Assembly: GCA_017521485.1 (NCBI GenBank)
Contig: JAFXCL010000013.1
Span: forward strand, 1-64,000
Source: Oscillospiraceae bacterium
GTDB taxonomy: Bacteria; Bacillota; Clostridia; Oscillospirales; Oscillospiraceae
Reading direction: 5' to 3'
Length of the DNA: 64,000 nt
Within the stretch, counting starts at the first letter, position 1. Each line of letters opens with the position of its first letter. The notes below the pieces were generated by a model. It was not told where the DNA came from, ran no database searches, and worked only from the letters and a program-made list of their open reading frames with translations. Shown piece by piece: positions 17,446-26,415 of this stretch. Position numbers and translations under genes: made by a program.

Positions 17446-18804
17446 TCAATTTTTTAAGCTTTGCAGGGGGGCGGGGATTCTGCCGCCACGGGCAATAAAA
17501 TCTGCGCTTGACTGGCTATGGACCGGCATTACCGGTGCACTACCAAGGAGTCCGCCCATTTCCACCCGATCGCCTACCACCTTACCGGGGGCAGGAATAA
17601 TACGCACAGCAGTGGTTTTGGTATTTACCATACCGATGGCCGCTTCGTCTGCAATGATCGCGGAGATTGTCTCCGCGGGGGTATCGCCGGGAACGGCGAT
17701 CATATCCAGACCCACAGAGCAGACGCAGGTCATTGCCTCCAGCTTGTCAAGCTGCAACACACCTGCCTCTGCGGCAGCGATCATACCCTCGTCCTCAGAC
17801 ACGGGAATGAATGCACCGGATAGGCCGCCCACATGGTTACTTGCCATCACGCCGCCCTTTTTCACGGCGTCGTTGAGAAGTGCCAGTGCGGCAGTTGTGC
17901 CGTGGGTGCCGCAAACCTCCAGACCCATTTCCTCCAGGATCCGGGCAACACTGTCACCCACTGCGGGGGTAGGTGCCAAGCTCAGATCCACGATGCCAAA
18001 GGGTACATCCAACCGCTTGGAGGCTTCCACGCCTACGATCTGACCCATACGGGTGATCCGGAAAGCAGTCTTTTTAATGGTCTCTGCCACCACATCGAAG
18101 GGTTGTCCCTTCACACTTTGCAGTGCGTGGTACACAACGCCCGGTCCGGAAACGCCCACATTAAGGGCACATTCCGGCTCGCCCACACCGTGGAATGCAC
18201 CTGCCATAAAGGGGTTGTCCTCCACGGCGTTGGCAAACACCACTAATTTTGCACAGCCTAAGCCGTCATCGTCAGCGGTCAGGTGGGCAGTTTGCTTGAT
18301 GATCTGGCCCATTTTTGCCACCGCATCCATATTGATACCGGCTTTTGTTGAACCTACATTAACACTGGAACAAACCCGCTCTGTGACCTTCATAGCTTCC
18401 GGAATGGAGTCCATTAAGATCCAGTCGCCTTTTGTGCAGCCTTTTTGCACCAGTGCGGAAAAACCGCCGATGAAGTTAACGCCACATTCCTTAGCCGCCT
18501 TATCCATTGCAATGGCAAGAGGTACATAGGAATCTGTGTTACAGGAGTTTCCCACAATAGCAATGGGAGTCACCGAGATCCGCTTATTGACAATGGGAAT
18601 ACCAAATTCCCATTCAATTTCCTGACCCACTTTTACCAGGTTCTCTGCCCGGCGGGTGATCTTATCATAGATCTTCTGGGCGCAAATGTTCACTTCTTCG
18701 TGCATGCAGTCCAGCAAAGAAATACCCATTGTGATGGTGCGGATATCCAAATGCCGCTTGTCGATCATATCCTGGGTATATAAAACATCCTTAATGTTCA
18801 GCAT
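17446..18804 (-). CDS. PFL family protein (UPF0210/DUF711)
   Basis: 452 residues, normal length. Has family stretches [15 protein letters not shown] near the N-terminus and [22 protein letters not shown] near residue 275, and a glycine-rich fold related to pyruvate formate-lyase-like proteins, without the PFL radical glycine loop I can identify. Function unproven. It is regularly found directly after a small ACT-domain gene, as here (9-base gap), so the pair probably works together, with the ACT protein as ligand sensor. Confidence 0.88.
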   Translation of the reverse strand: MLNIKDVLYTQDMIDKRHLDIRTITMGISLLDCMHEEVNICAQKIYDKITRRAENLVKVGQEIEWEFGIPIVNKRISVTPIAIVGNSCNTDSYVPLAIAMDKAAKECGVNFIGGFSALVQKGCTKGDWILMDSIPEAMKVTERVCSSVNVGSTKAGINMDAVAKMGQIIKQTAHLTADDDGLGCAKLVVFANAVEDNPFMAGAFHGVGEPECALNVGVSGPGVVYHALQSVKGQPFDVVAETIKKTAFRITRMGQIVGVEASKRLDVPFGIVDLSLAPTPAVGDSVARILEEMGLEVCGTHGTTAALALLNDAVKKGGVMASNHVGGLSGAFIPVSEDEGMIAAAEAGVLQLDKLEAMTCVCSVGLDMIAVPGDTPAETISAIIADEAAIGMVNTKTTAVRIIPAPGKVVGDRVEMGGLLGSAPVMPVHSQSSADFIARGGRIPAPLQSLKN

Positions 18805-18813
18805 AGCCTTTCC

Positions 18814-19083
18814 TCACACCCGATGCATAGCATCAAAAATATCTTCCCGCTGCAGGCGGATAGAAAGATTCATTTCTTTGCCTGCTTCTTCCATACGCTG
18901 TGCAAGCTCCGCAAGGGGCAAGGTGCTGGCGGAAGTATCCACCACCATCATCATTGTAAAGTAGCCTTCCATAACTGTCTGGCTGATGTCCAACACATTG
19001 ATCTGCAATTTTGCAAGGTGGGTGCAAACAGCGGCAATAATGCCCACCCGGTCCTTACCTACAACTGTTACAACCGCTTTCAT
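18814..19083 (-). CDS. ACT domain protein (UPF0237)
   Basis: 89 residues, a single ACT domain with a TVVGKDRVGIIAAVCTHLAKL start typical of the GcvR-like group (cited here as VGKDRVGIIAAV). ACT domains bind amino acids and dimerise. Overlaps the control region of the upstream Dabb gene by spacing of 3 bases; ribosome site GAGGTG lies at the Dabb stop. Confidence 0.9.
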   Translation of the reverse strand: MKAVVTVVGKDRVGIIAAVCTHLAKLQINVLDISQTVMEGYFTMMMVVDTSASTLPLAELAQRMEEAGKEMNLSIRLQREDIFDAMHRV

Positions 19084-19086
19084 ATC

Positions 19087-19371
19087 TTACACCTCGTAAT
19101 CTGCACAGACTCTGCGATCAAGCATTGTCCAGAAATGTTCCTTTGCCGCCAAGTGGGCGGGGTGCTCTGCGTAATTTGCCAGGGACTCCTTGCAGTCAAA
19201 CTCAGAGTACAGGCAATAGTCCATACCGCCCTGATAGCAGGGGCGGATTTCCATTTTCAGAAGACCGGGAATCTTTCCCACCAGTGGCTCTAACACAGAG
19301 CGGATCAACTCCACTGCTTCAGGCTTATTGACGCCCTCTTTGAGTGTATAAATCACAATATGCTTTACCAT
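19087..19371 (-). CDS. Dabb (dimeric alpha-beta barrel) stress-type protein
   Basis: 94 residues from ATG 19371, with AAGGAG upstream (the longer frame to 19431 runs into the terminator). N-terminal MVKHIVIYTLKEG and the central GLLKMEIRP then YDFDCK-like pattern (SEFDCKESL) fit the stress-responsive A/B barrel family. Role unknown. First gene of the Dabb-ACT-PFL unit. Confidence 0.85.
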   Translation of the reverse strand: MVKHIVIYTLKEGVNKPEAVELIRSVLEPLVGKIPGLLKMEIRPCYQGGMDYCLYSEFDCKESLANYAEHPAHLAAKEHFWTMLDRRVCADYEV

Positions 19372-19389
19372 AGATAGTCTCCTTATTAT

Positions 19390-19421
19390 AAAAATACCGG
19401 AGCCCAAAGGCTCCGGTATGT
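19390..19421 (-). terminator. Terminator of ispH-S1
   Basis: ATACCGGAGCC / GGCTCCGGTAT stem with TTTG-type loop; minus-strand T tract TTTTTATAA follows. It separates ispH-S1 from the Dabb unit, whose ribosome site lies just beyond. Confidence 0.85.
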
Positions 19422-19430
19422 ATTTATGCA

Positions 19431-21422
19431 TTATTCAGCTTCAGCCTCTGCTGCTTCCTCAGCGGGAGCTTCCTCTGCCTCAGCCTCTGCCTCTTCAGGA
19501 GCCACCTCCAGCAGAGCGCGGATGGACAGGGAGATGCGCTTGTTCTCAGCATCGATATCGGTGATCTTCACCTGAACCTCCTGACCCTCAGCCAGAACGT
19601 CCTCAGGCTTGCCGATGCGCTCGTTAGCGATCTGAGAAATGTGGATCAGTCCGTCCACACCGGGGATGATCTGAGCAAATGCACCGAAGGTCATCAGCTT
19701 AACGATCTTAGCATCCACAACATCGCCGATGTTGTAGTTTGTCATAAACTGATTCCAGGGGTTCATCTCAGCAGTCTTGTAGCCCAGAGAGATCTTGCGC
19801 TTCTCGGGATCGTAGGAGATGACATAAACGTCGATCTCGTCGCCTACGCTCACAACATCAGCAGGAGTCTTAATGCGGTTCCAGCTCAGCTCGGAAACAT
19901 GAACCATTCCGTCCACACCACCGATGTCCACGAATGCGCCGTAGGAAGTCAGGGACTTGACAGTGCCGTGGTACTTAGCACCCACTTCGATCTCGTTCCA
20001 GACCTTCTCCTGAGCAGCCTTGCGGCTCTCAGCGGAAACAGCACGAATAGAACCGATCACGCGACGGCGTGCACGGTTAACCTCAGTGATCTTCATTTCC
20101 ACAGTCTGACCAACCATACCGGTCATATCGCCGCCCTTGGCGATACCGGACTGGGAAGCGGGAATAAAGACGCGGATGCCCTTAACATTGGCAACCAGAC
20201 CGCCCTTGTTTTCTTCGGAGATGACACCCTCAACAGTAGCCTTCTCTTCGCACCAAGCAGCAATATCGTCCCAAACCTTCATGCCGTCCAGCTTCTTCTT
20301 GGACAGCTGGCAGGTGCCTTCCTGATCGTTCACGCGGACGACAAACACTTCGATCTCATCGCCAACATTTAAGATATCCTCAGGCTTCACAGAGGGATCA
20401 ACGCTTACTTCGTCGTAGGGAATGTAGCCGGCGTGCTTAGTGCCCAAGTCGATCTGCACTTCGGTAGCACCGATGCCGGTGACGATTCCGGTAACCTTAT
20501 CTCCTGTATTTAAAGTCTTGATGGACTGCTCCAGAAGTTCTGCAAAGTTTTCCTCCTGGGTAGCCTCAACATTCGTAATTTCGCTCATAGTCTTATTGAC
20601 CTCCTTTATAATCCACGCCGGGGTAGACGCACCGGCCGTGACTCCGACCTCATGTACACCGCGGAAAAATTCCGGCTCCAGCTCATTGGCATTATCCACC
20701 AATATGACTTTTTTGCAGTGTTCCTGACAAATGGTGACCAGCCTTCCGGTATTGGAACTGTGGGTATCTCCCACTACCACCATAGCCTGACACTGGGCAG
20801 CCAACTGTGCCGCTTCCCGCTGTCGAGATTCAGTAGCTTTACATATTGTATCAAAAATTTTTCCGTTAGTAAACTGTTTTTTTGCAATTTCAGCGCACGA
20901 ATTCCACAAGGTTTCTGTGGATGTTGTTTGGCAAACTATGCAAATTGGCAAATTCTCCCGATTTTTATCTGATTTTATCCAATCTTCCAATTCTTTGGAA
21001 GTCTGAAAAACCTCACATTTACTGCACCAGCCGGCAATGCCTTCCACCTCGGGATGTGCCCGTGTGCCAATGATGATCGGCAGTCTACCCTCTTCCTCCG
21101 CCCGGCTGACGATCCCGTGGATCCGCTTAACAAAGGGACAGGTAGCGTCCACAATCTGCACACCCCGGCTCTCTAATTGCTCATACACAGCCCGGGTCAC
21201 GCCGTGGGAACGGATGATCACCGTATCCCCTGGATTTGCCTCCTCCGGTTTTTCGATGACCCGAACACCCATTTTTTCAAAATGGGCAACTGCGTGGCGG
21301 TTGTGGATGATCGGTCCAAGGGTACACACCCGATCACCGGTCTTTGCCGCCTGCTCCACCAATTCTACTGCCCGGTTGACACCGAAGCAAAAGCCGGCGC
21401 TTTTTGCCACACGGATGCTCAT
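19431..21422 (-). CDS. ispH: IspH fused to ribosomal protein S1 domains
   Basis: 663 residues. Residues 1-285 are 4-hydroxy-3-methylbut-2-enyl diphosphate reductase, last step of the MEP isoprenoid pathway; cluster cysteines C12 (GFCFG), C95 (DATCPF) and C194 (TICKAT) are all present. After a linker come four S1 RNA-binding repeats (about 310-380, 390-465, 480-550, 565-640), then a tail made almost only of Glu and Ala. The fusion is known in Clostridia. It overlaps cmk by 4 bases, the standard cmk-ispH-S1 order. Confidence 0.95.
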   Translation of the reverse strand: MSIRVAKSAGFCFGVNRAVELVEQAAKTGDRVCTLGPIIHNRHAVAHFEKMGVRVIEKPEEANPGDTVIIRSHGVTRAVYEQLESRGVQIVDATCPFVKRIHGIVSRAEEEGRLPIIIGTRAHPEVEGIAGWCSKCEVFQTSKELEDWIKSDKNRENLPICIVCQTTSTETLWNSCAEIAKKQFTNGKIFDTICKATESRQREAAQLAAQCQAMVVVGDTHSSNTGRLVTICQEHCKKVILVDNANELEPEFFRGVHEVGVTAGASTPAWIIKEVNKTMSEITNVEATQEENFAELLEQSIKTLNTGDKVTGIVTGIGATEVQIDLGTKHAGYIPYDEVSVDPSVKPEDILNVGDEIEVFVVRVNDQEGTCQLSKKKLDGMKVWDDIAAWCEEKATVEGVISEENKGGLVANVKGIRVFIPASQSGIAKGGDMTGMVGQTVEMKITEVNRARRRVIGSIRAVSAESRKAAQEKVWNEIEVGAKYHGTVKSLTSYGAFVDIGGVDGMVHVSELSWNRIKTPADVVSVGDEIDVYVISYDPEKRKISLGYKTAEMNPWNQFMTNYNIGDVVDAKIVKLMTFGAFAQIIPGVDGLIHISQIANERIGKPEDVLAEGQEVQVKITDIDAENKRISLSIRALLEVAPEEAEAEAEEAPAEEAAEAEAE

Positions 21423-22099
21423 ACAGGGATCTTCTCCCCGATGATCCGCTTCATCTCGGCAAGCACACCTGCAATATCCAGATCGGAGGTGTCCAGCTTC
21501 ACAGAATCCTTTGCCATTTTCAGCGGTGCAATAGGACGGTGGGTGTCCTGATAGTCCCGCTGCTCAATTTCTTTCTGAATCTGGGAAAGCTCTGCCTTCT
21601 GACCCTTTTCGATCAGCTCGTCATAGCGGCGCTTTGCACGGACTTCCACAGAAGCAGTCAGGAATATCTTCACATCTGCCTTGGGCAGCACCACTGTGCC
21701 GATATCTCTGCCGTCCATAATCACATTATTCTTTCTTGCCACATCCCGCTGCATATCCAGCAGCATCTCCCGAACGATTGGATAGGCAGAAACCAGGGAC
21801 GCCTTCTGGGAAATATCCTGGGTGCGGATCTCGCCGGATACATCCATTCCGTTCATGATCATATGCTGCTTGCCCTCTTCATCGTATTCGATGCCGATGG
21901 TCAGCTCGTCCAGATACCGCTCTACGCCGTCTGCGTCCTTAGGACTAACGCCCAGAAGATCCAGGAAATACGCAACGGTACGGTAGATCGCTCCTGTGTC
22001 CACATAGCAAAAACCCAGCTCCTTGGCAAGTGCTTTTGCAATGGTGCTTTTGCCTGCACCGGCAGGGCCGTCAATGGCGATAGAATATGTTTTTCCCAT
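21419..22099 (-). CDS. cmk: Cytidylate kinase
   Basis: 226 residues. P-loop GPAGAGKSTIAKALAKELG at residues 10-28 and DGRDIGTVVLP near residue 105 are diagnostic. Phosphorylates CMP and dCMP. Sits between the sigma factor gene and ispH-S1 and overlaps the latter by 4 bases. Standard length. Confidence 0.95.
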   Translation of the reverse strand: MGKTYSIAIDGPAGAGKSTIAKALAKELGFCYVDTGAIYRTVAYFLDLLGVSPKDADGVERYLDELTIGIEYDEEGKQHMIMNGMDVSGEIRTQDISQKASLVSAYPIVREMLLDMQRDVARKNNVIMDGRDIGTVVLPKADVKIFLTASVEVRAKRRYDELIEKGQKAELSQIQKEIEQRDYQDTHRPIAPLKMAKDSVKLDTSDLDIAGVLAEMKRIIGEKIPV

Positions 22100-22129
22100 A
22101 AGTAAAACCTTCCTTATATCTATTACTTT

Positions 22130-22978
22130 CTATTCTAAAAAATCAACAAGTCCGAAGCCTGTTCCCAGTTCTTGCAGCTTGTCCACAGCGCTGTGCTCCA
22201 GCTGCCGTGCCCGTTCCTTGGAGATTCCCAGAATTTCTCCGGTTCGCTCCAAGCTGCAGCGCTCGCCCCCGTCCAATCCAAAACGCAGGCGCAGTACCTG
22301 CTGCTGCCGCGGGGTCAAAAGCTGCAGCATTTCTTCCAGCACCCGCTTCATTTCCTGCCGGATCATTTCCTCCTGAGGTTCGGGTGCTTGGGCATCTTCC
22401 AAGAGAAACTGCAGGGCACTGTCCTCTTCCCCCGCCGGGGCATCCAAGGACCACACCTCCGGCAAAAGATTTAACAGCTCCTCCGCTTTTTTCGGCGGAA
22501 TACCGCTGATCTCTGCTATTCTTTCCAGCTCCACGCTCTGACCGGACTGCTGCAGCTGCCGCCGGGCGTGTAAAAGCTTTTTGATCTTATCTGCAGTATA
22601 GCGGGGAACACGGATCAGTCCTCCGTGCTCCATCACACATCGGCTAACGCCCTGACGGATCCATTTGGTGGCATAAGTAGAAAACCGGCAGTCCATAGAC
22701 GGATCGAATTTTCTTGCGGCAGTCACCAGACCGATACTTCCCTCCTGGATCATATCCAAAAGGGGTGCGCCCCGGCCGATATAGCCCTTTGCCACCGACA
22801 CCACAAGACGGAGATTGGAATTGACCATTCGGCGGATGGCGTCCTCGTCGCCGGCGGCACAGCGTTTTGCCAGTTCCTTTTCCTCCTGCTGACTCAGAAG
22901 GGGAAACTGCCGGATTTCCCGCAGATATTGGGTCATATCCTCGCCTGCACTGACAGGAACTTCCTTTTCCAAAATCAT
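22130..22978 (-). CDS. RNA polymerase sigma-70 family factor, divergent, in the rpoD position
   Basis: 282 residues. Region 1.2 (YLREIRQFPLLSQQEE), 2.1-2.3 (NLRLVVSVAKGYIGRG, IQEGSIGLVTAARKFD, FSTYATKWIRQ), 3 and 4.2 (ISKERARQLEHSAVDKL) are all present; region 1.1 is absent. In 2.4 the -10-reading residues are Q109 and S112 where housekeeping factors have Q and T, and the following helix (CVMEHGGLIRVPRY) departs from the usual RTIRIPVH. Located directly after dnaG (4-base overlap), where rpoD normally lies. It may be a group 2 factor or a drifted primary factor; this cannot be settled from one window. Confidence 0.85.
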   Translation of the reverse strand: MILEKEVPVSAGEDMTQYLREIRQFPLLSQQEEKELAKRCAAGDEDAIRRMVNSNLRLVVSVAKGYIGRGAPLLDMIQEGSIGLVTAARKFDPSMDCRFSTYATKWIRQGVSRCVMEHGGLIRVPRYTADKIKKLLHARRQLQQSGQSVELERIAEISGIPPKKAEELLNLLPEVWSLDAPAGEEDSALQFLLEDAQAPEPQEEMIRQEMKRVLEEMLQLLTPRQQQVLRLRFGLDGGERCSLERTGEILGISKERARQLEHSAVDKLQELGTGFGLVDFLE

Positions 22979-24714
22979 AGGTTTGTTCCCTTTTTTGCCT
23001 TTAGCTTTTCCTGAAGTGCCCGCAGGTCATCGTCAGTACTGACCCGGGTGCTTTGACCCTCAGACAGGATTCTGTTTACACAGTCGGTAAAGGCGTCCTG
23101 ATTGACTGTGCCCTGATGGCGCTGGGCCACACCGGTGATGTGGGAAACCTCCTCCGGGGTCAGCTCCTCCAGCACAGCAATGCTCACATCCAGCCCCTGC
23201 ATATGCCGGGCACGAAGCTGGGAAAACACTTTTCCAAACAAGCTCACGGAAAAGTCCTTTTCCGTAATCTTTCCCACCTGCTCTAAAAGGGCAGGCTCCC
23301 GCAGGATCTGGGCGATCACGCCCTCCTCTGCGATGGCGGACTTTATATTGTCGTAACGGATGGACCGCTCCTTGGGCTGCAGTGCCCGGACCGGCGCAAG
23401 ATCGATCTTTTCCTGCTTCTTCTTTTCCATTGCAGTGCGCCGCTTGAACGCCTTGTTGACTTCCAGCTTCATAGCATCCATGCTAATGCCTGCAGCTTCT
23501 GCCACCCGGCTGCCGTAGACCTCCCGCTTAACAGAGCTGTCCAGCGTGCAGATCAGGCCTGCCGCCTCCTGAACAAAGCTGATCTTTTCGGCATCCACCT
23601 TCAAATCGTACTTTTGGCGGATAGCATTTAGCTGATATTCCACCCGGTCGGAGGAGTCCTGCAGCAGCAGCTTAAACCGGTCCGCGCCGAATTTGTGGAG
23701 AAATTCATCCGGGTCTTTTGCGTCCTTCATTTGCAGGACCTTCACCTTCAGACCTGCCTTTTCCAGCATAGGGATCGCCCGCTGGGCTGCCCGCTGACCG
23801 GCTTCGTCTGTATCGTAGGTCAGCACTACCTGCTCCGTATACCGGCTCAGGAGGGTCACCTGTTCTTCCGTTAAGGATGTGCCCAGAGAAGCAACTGCAT
23901 TGTCAAAGCCGTACTGGTGCAGCGCCACCACATCGATGTTGCCCTCCACCAGAATGATATAGGGCTCCTTGGTCTTTTTCGCAAAGTTCATACCAAAGAG
24001 ATTTTTCCGCTTGTTGAAGATCAGGGTCTCGTTGGAGTTGAGATACTTGGGCTTGGAGTCATCCAGCACCCGGCCGCCAAAGCCGATCACATTGCCCCGG
24101 ACATCGAAAATGGGGAACATCAGCCGGTTGCGGAAACGGTCGTAAATTCTGCCGTTTTTCTCACCCACCAGGTCTGCATCCCGCAGCTCCTGATCCGTAT
24201 ACCCCTTCTTGCGCATGGCATCCACAAGGGAATTCCAGGAATTGGGGGCAAAGCCGATGCCAAACCGGGTGACTGTGGATTTTGTCAGACCCCGCTTTTG
24301 CACATAAGAGAGACATTCTGCGCCCACCGGGGCAAAAAGCTGCTCGTGGAAGAAGCGGCCTGCCTCTTTCATCAGCGCCCACAGGCGCTCCTGATGGCGG
24401 TAACGGCTCTGGTACTGCTCATCCTCCGGCACTTCCATGCCTGCCCGCTTGGCAAGGGCACGGACTGCATCCGGGTAGGAAAGTCCTTCAACCTCCATCA
24501 TAAAATTCACTGCACCGCCGCCTTTATGGCAGCCGAAGCAATAGTAAATTCCCTTATCCGGTGCAACGGAAAAGGATGCTGTCTTTTCCCCGTGGAAGGG
24601 GCAAAGACCAAACAGATTAGAGCCGGATCGCTTCAGGCTCACATATTGGCCCACCACATCCTCAATGGGATTTCGGGCAATCAATTCATCAATAAACGAC
24701 TGGGGAAAAGCCAA
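22975..24714 (-). CDS. dnaG: DNA primase
   Basis: 579 residues. Zinc ribbon C38, H41, C59, C62 (CPFHGEKTASF, YYCFGCHKGG), RNA polymerase domain, and Toprim motifs EGNIDVVAL and YDTDEAGQ (about residues 258 and 308). Makes RNA primers for replication. Start is TTG at 24714, with AAGGAGG 9 bases before it; no ATG fits. The C-terminal helicase-binding domain is present but short. First of the dnaG-sigma pair. Confidence 0.95.
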   Translation of the reverse strand: MAFPQSFIDELIARNPIEDVVGQYVSLKRSGSNLFGLCPFHGEKTASFSVAPDKGIYYCFGCHKGGGAVNFMMEVEGLSYPDAVRALAKRAGMEVPEDEQYQSRYRHQERLWALMKEAGRFFHEQLFAPVGAECLSYVQKRGLTKSTVTRFGIGFAPNSWNSLVDAMRKKGYTDQELRDADLVGEKNGRIYDRFRNRLMFPIFDVRGNVIGFGGRVLDDSKPKYLNSNETLIFNKRKNLFGMNFAKKTKEPYIILVEGNIDVVALHQYGFDNAVASLGTSLTEEQVTLLSRYTEQVVLTYDTDEAGQRAAQRAIPMLEKAGLKVKVLQMKDAKDPDEFLHKFGADRFKLLLQDSSDRVEYQLNAIRQKYDLKVDAEKISFVQEAAGLICTLDSSVKREVYGSRVAEAAGISMDAMKLEVNKAFKRRTAMEKKKQEKIDLAPVRALQPKERSIRYDNIKSAIAEEGVIAQILREPALLEQVGKITEKDFSVSLFGKVFSQLRARHMQGLDVSIAVLEELTPEEVSHITGVAQRHQGTVNQDAFTDCVNRILSEGQSTRVSTDDDLRALQEKLKAKKGTNL

Positions 24715-24757
24715 GCGCTCCGCCTCCTTTCAAAACAGAATAATTTATTATATCACA

Positions 24758-25771
24758 TTATCCCCGAACATTCCAGCCCATTGGGATAAAAAGCTCCATA
24801 TATTTATCTACCGCGTAATTATCAGTCATACCGGCGATATAGTCGCAGACCGTGCGCTCCATTCCTCCAAAGGAAAGCTGAGGCTGGAAGTCCTCGGGAA
24901 TTGCCTCCGGATGGGTGTAATAATACTCGTACAGCCGCTTGAGCATATCCTTTGCTTTGGTCTCCTCCCCCTTTGCCACCGGATTGCGGTAGACCCGCTC
25001 AAACATAAAGCTTCGCAGGTCTGCAAGTGCCGTTTCCACCTGGGGAGAAAGGAGTATCTTTCCTGCCTCCCGGGAGGTATTGACTGTATCGCACACCAGA
25101 GTGTTGATCCGCTGGGAATGGGTCTTGCCCAATATTTTTGCAATGGACTTGGGAATATCGGAATCCTTTAAAATTCCTGCACGGATGGCATCGTCAATAT
25201 CGTGGTTTACATAGGCGATCCGGTCTGCCCAGCGGACGATCTGACATTCCATTGTTTCCGGAACAAAATTGCCGGTGTGACCCAGAATACCCATTCGGAC
25301 CTCGTAGGTCAGGTTCAGTCCGGCACCGCCGTTTTCCAGTATATCCACCACCCGCAGGCTCTGCTCATTGTGACGGAAGGGTTGCCCCATCACTTCACTC
25401 AGCGCACCCTCGCCGGCGTGGCCGAAGGGGGTATGTCCTAAGTCATGACCCATCGCCGCTGCCTCTGCCAGGTCTTCATTCAGGTTTAGTGCTCTTGCTA
25501 TGGTTCTGGCAATGCGGGCAACCTCAATGGTGTGGGTCATACGGGTGCGGTAATGGTCACCCTCCGGGCTGAGAAACACCTGTGTTTTGTGCATCAGCCG
25601 CCGGAACGCCTTGCAATGAACGATCCGGTCTGTATCCCGCTGATAGCAGGTACGTACATCCTCATCATCCTCATCCAGCGGACGAAGCCGTCCCCGACTT
25701 TCCTTGGAAAATGCTGCTTTTGGGTCTAACTGCCCCTGCTCCCGGCGCTCCAGTTCTTCCCGTAATGTCAT
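24758..25771 (-). CDS. dgt: dGTPase-like HD phosphohydrolase
   Basis: 337 residues. The HD-domain set R-H-HD-D reads RTRMTHTIEVARIA (H around 80), GHDLGHTPFGHAGE (HD around 112) and the later DRIAYVNHDIDD. Hydrolyses dGTP, or other dNTPs, to nucleoside and triphosphate. The N-terminal RGRLRPLDEDDEDVRTCYQRDTDRI block (quoted only in part: DEDDEDVRTCYQRD) is typical of the dgt subfamily. Overlaps yigZ by 4 bases; dnaG follows 43 bases later, in a long minus-strand run. Confidence 0.93.
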   Translation of the reverse strand: MTLREELERREQGQLDPKAAFSKESRGRLRPLDEDDEDVRTCYQRDTDRIVHCKAFRRLMHKTQVFLSPEGDHYRTRMTHTIEVARIARTIARALNLNEDLAEAAAMGHDLGHTPFGHAGEGALSEVMGQPFRHNEQSLRVVDILENGGAGLNLTYEVRMGILGHTGNFVPETMECQIVRWADRIAYVNHDIDDAIRAGILKDSDIPKSIAKILGKTHSQRINTLVCDTVNTSREAGKILLSPQVETALADLRSFMFERVYRNPVAKGEETKAKDMLKRLYEYYYTHPEAIPEDFQPQLSFGGMERTVCDYIAGMTDNYAVDKYMELFIPMGWNVRG

Positions 25772-26415
25772 TCTACTTCCCCCTTATGTACCGGAAAGGC
25801 TCGATACTCCTGTCCGGTTTCCATACCCTCCACTGTACCGGAGGTCATATCCGTAAGTCGATCTAAAAAGGGCTGTGCCTTTTCCTTTGATACCAGAATT
25901 TCCAGCTCCACCTCTGCGCCGAACTGGGTATCCCGGATGATGCCCTCAAATGCCGCAACCTCCAGCTTTACCCGCTCGTAAAAGGCATAGGGGCAGGGCA
26001 CATACATCACCGACCACACCCGCTTCATGGATTTTCCCGCCGCATCTACGGCGATCTTTGCACCCTTGGTATAGGCGCGCACCAAGCCACCCGCCCCTAA
26101 GAGCACACCGCCGAAATACCGGGTCACCACGCACACCACATTGTAGATTTCCTCTCGCTGCAGCACCTGCATCATAGGATTTCCCGCCGTTCCACCCGGT
26201 TCGCCGTCATCGGAAAAGCGCATCGGTCCGTCTTTAATGATATATGCCCAGCAATTGTGGGTGGCATCATAGTGCTGTTTTTTCATTTCCTGAATTTTTG
26301 CCAGCGCCTCTTCTTCTGTTTCCACAGGCCAGACTCTGCCGATAAACCGGGATTTTTTCTCGGTAAACTCGTCCTCACCGAAGGCCGTCGGCACGAAATA
26401 TTCATCTAAACTCAT
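25768..26415 (-). CDS. YigZ/IMPACT family protein
   Basis: 215 residues from ATG 26415; the frame opens further upstream but that part lies inside hflX. The N-terminal UPF0029 domain shows KKSRFIGRVWPV and SDDGEPGGTAGNPM (about residue 55-68); the C-terminal DUF1949-like domain follows. Role in translation is suspected for the family. Start overlaps the end of hflX by 14 bases, with GGGAG inside hflX as ribosome site. Confidence 0.92.
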   Translation of the reverse strand: MSLDEYFVPTAFGEDEFTEKKSRFIGRVWPVETEEEALAKIQEMKKQHYDATHNCWAYIIKDGPMRFSDDGEPGGTAGNPMMQVLQREEIYNVVCVVTRYFGGVLLGAGGLVRAYTKGAKIAVDAAGKSMKRVWSVMYVPCPYAFYERVKLEVAAFEGIIRDTQFGAEVELEILVSKEKAQPFLDRLTDMTSGTVEGMETGQEYRAFPVHKGEVE

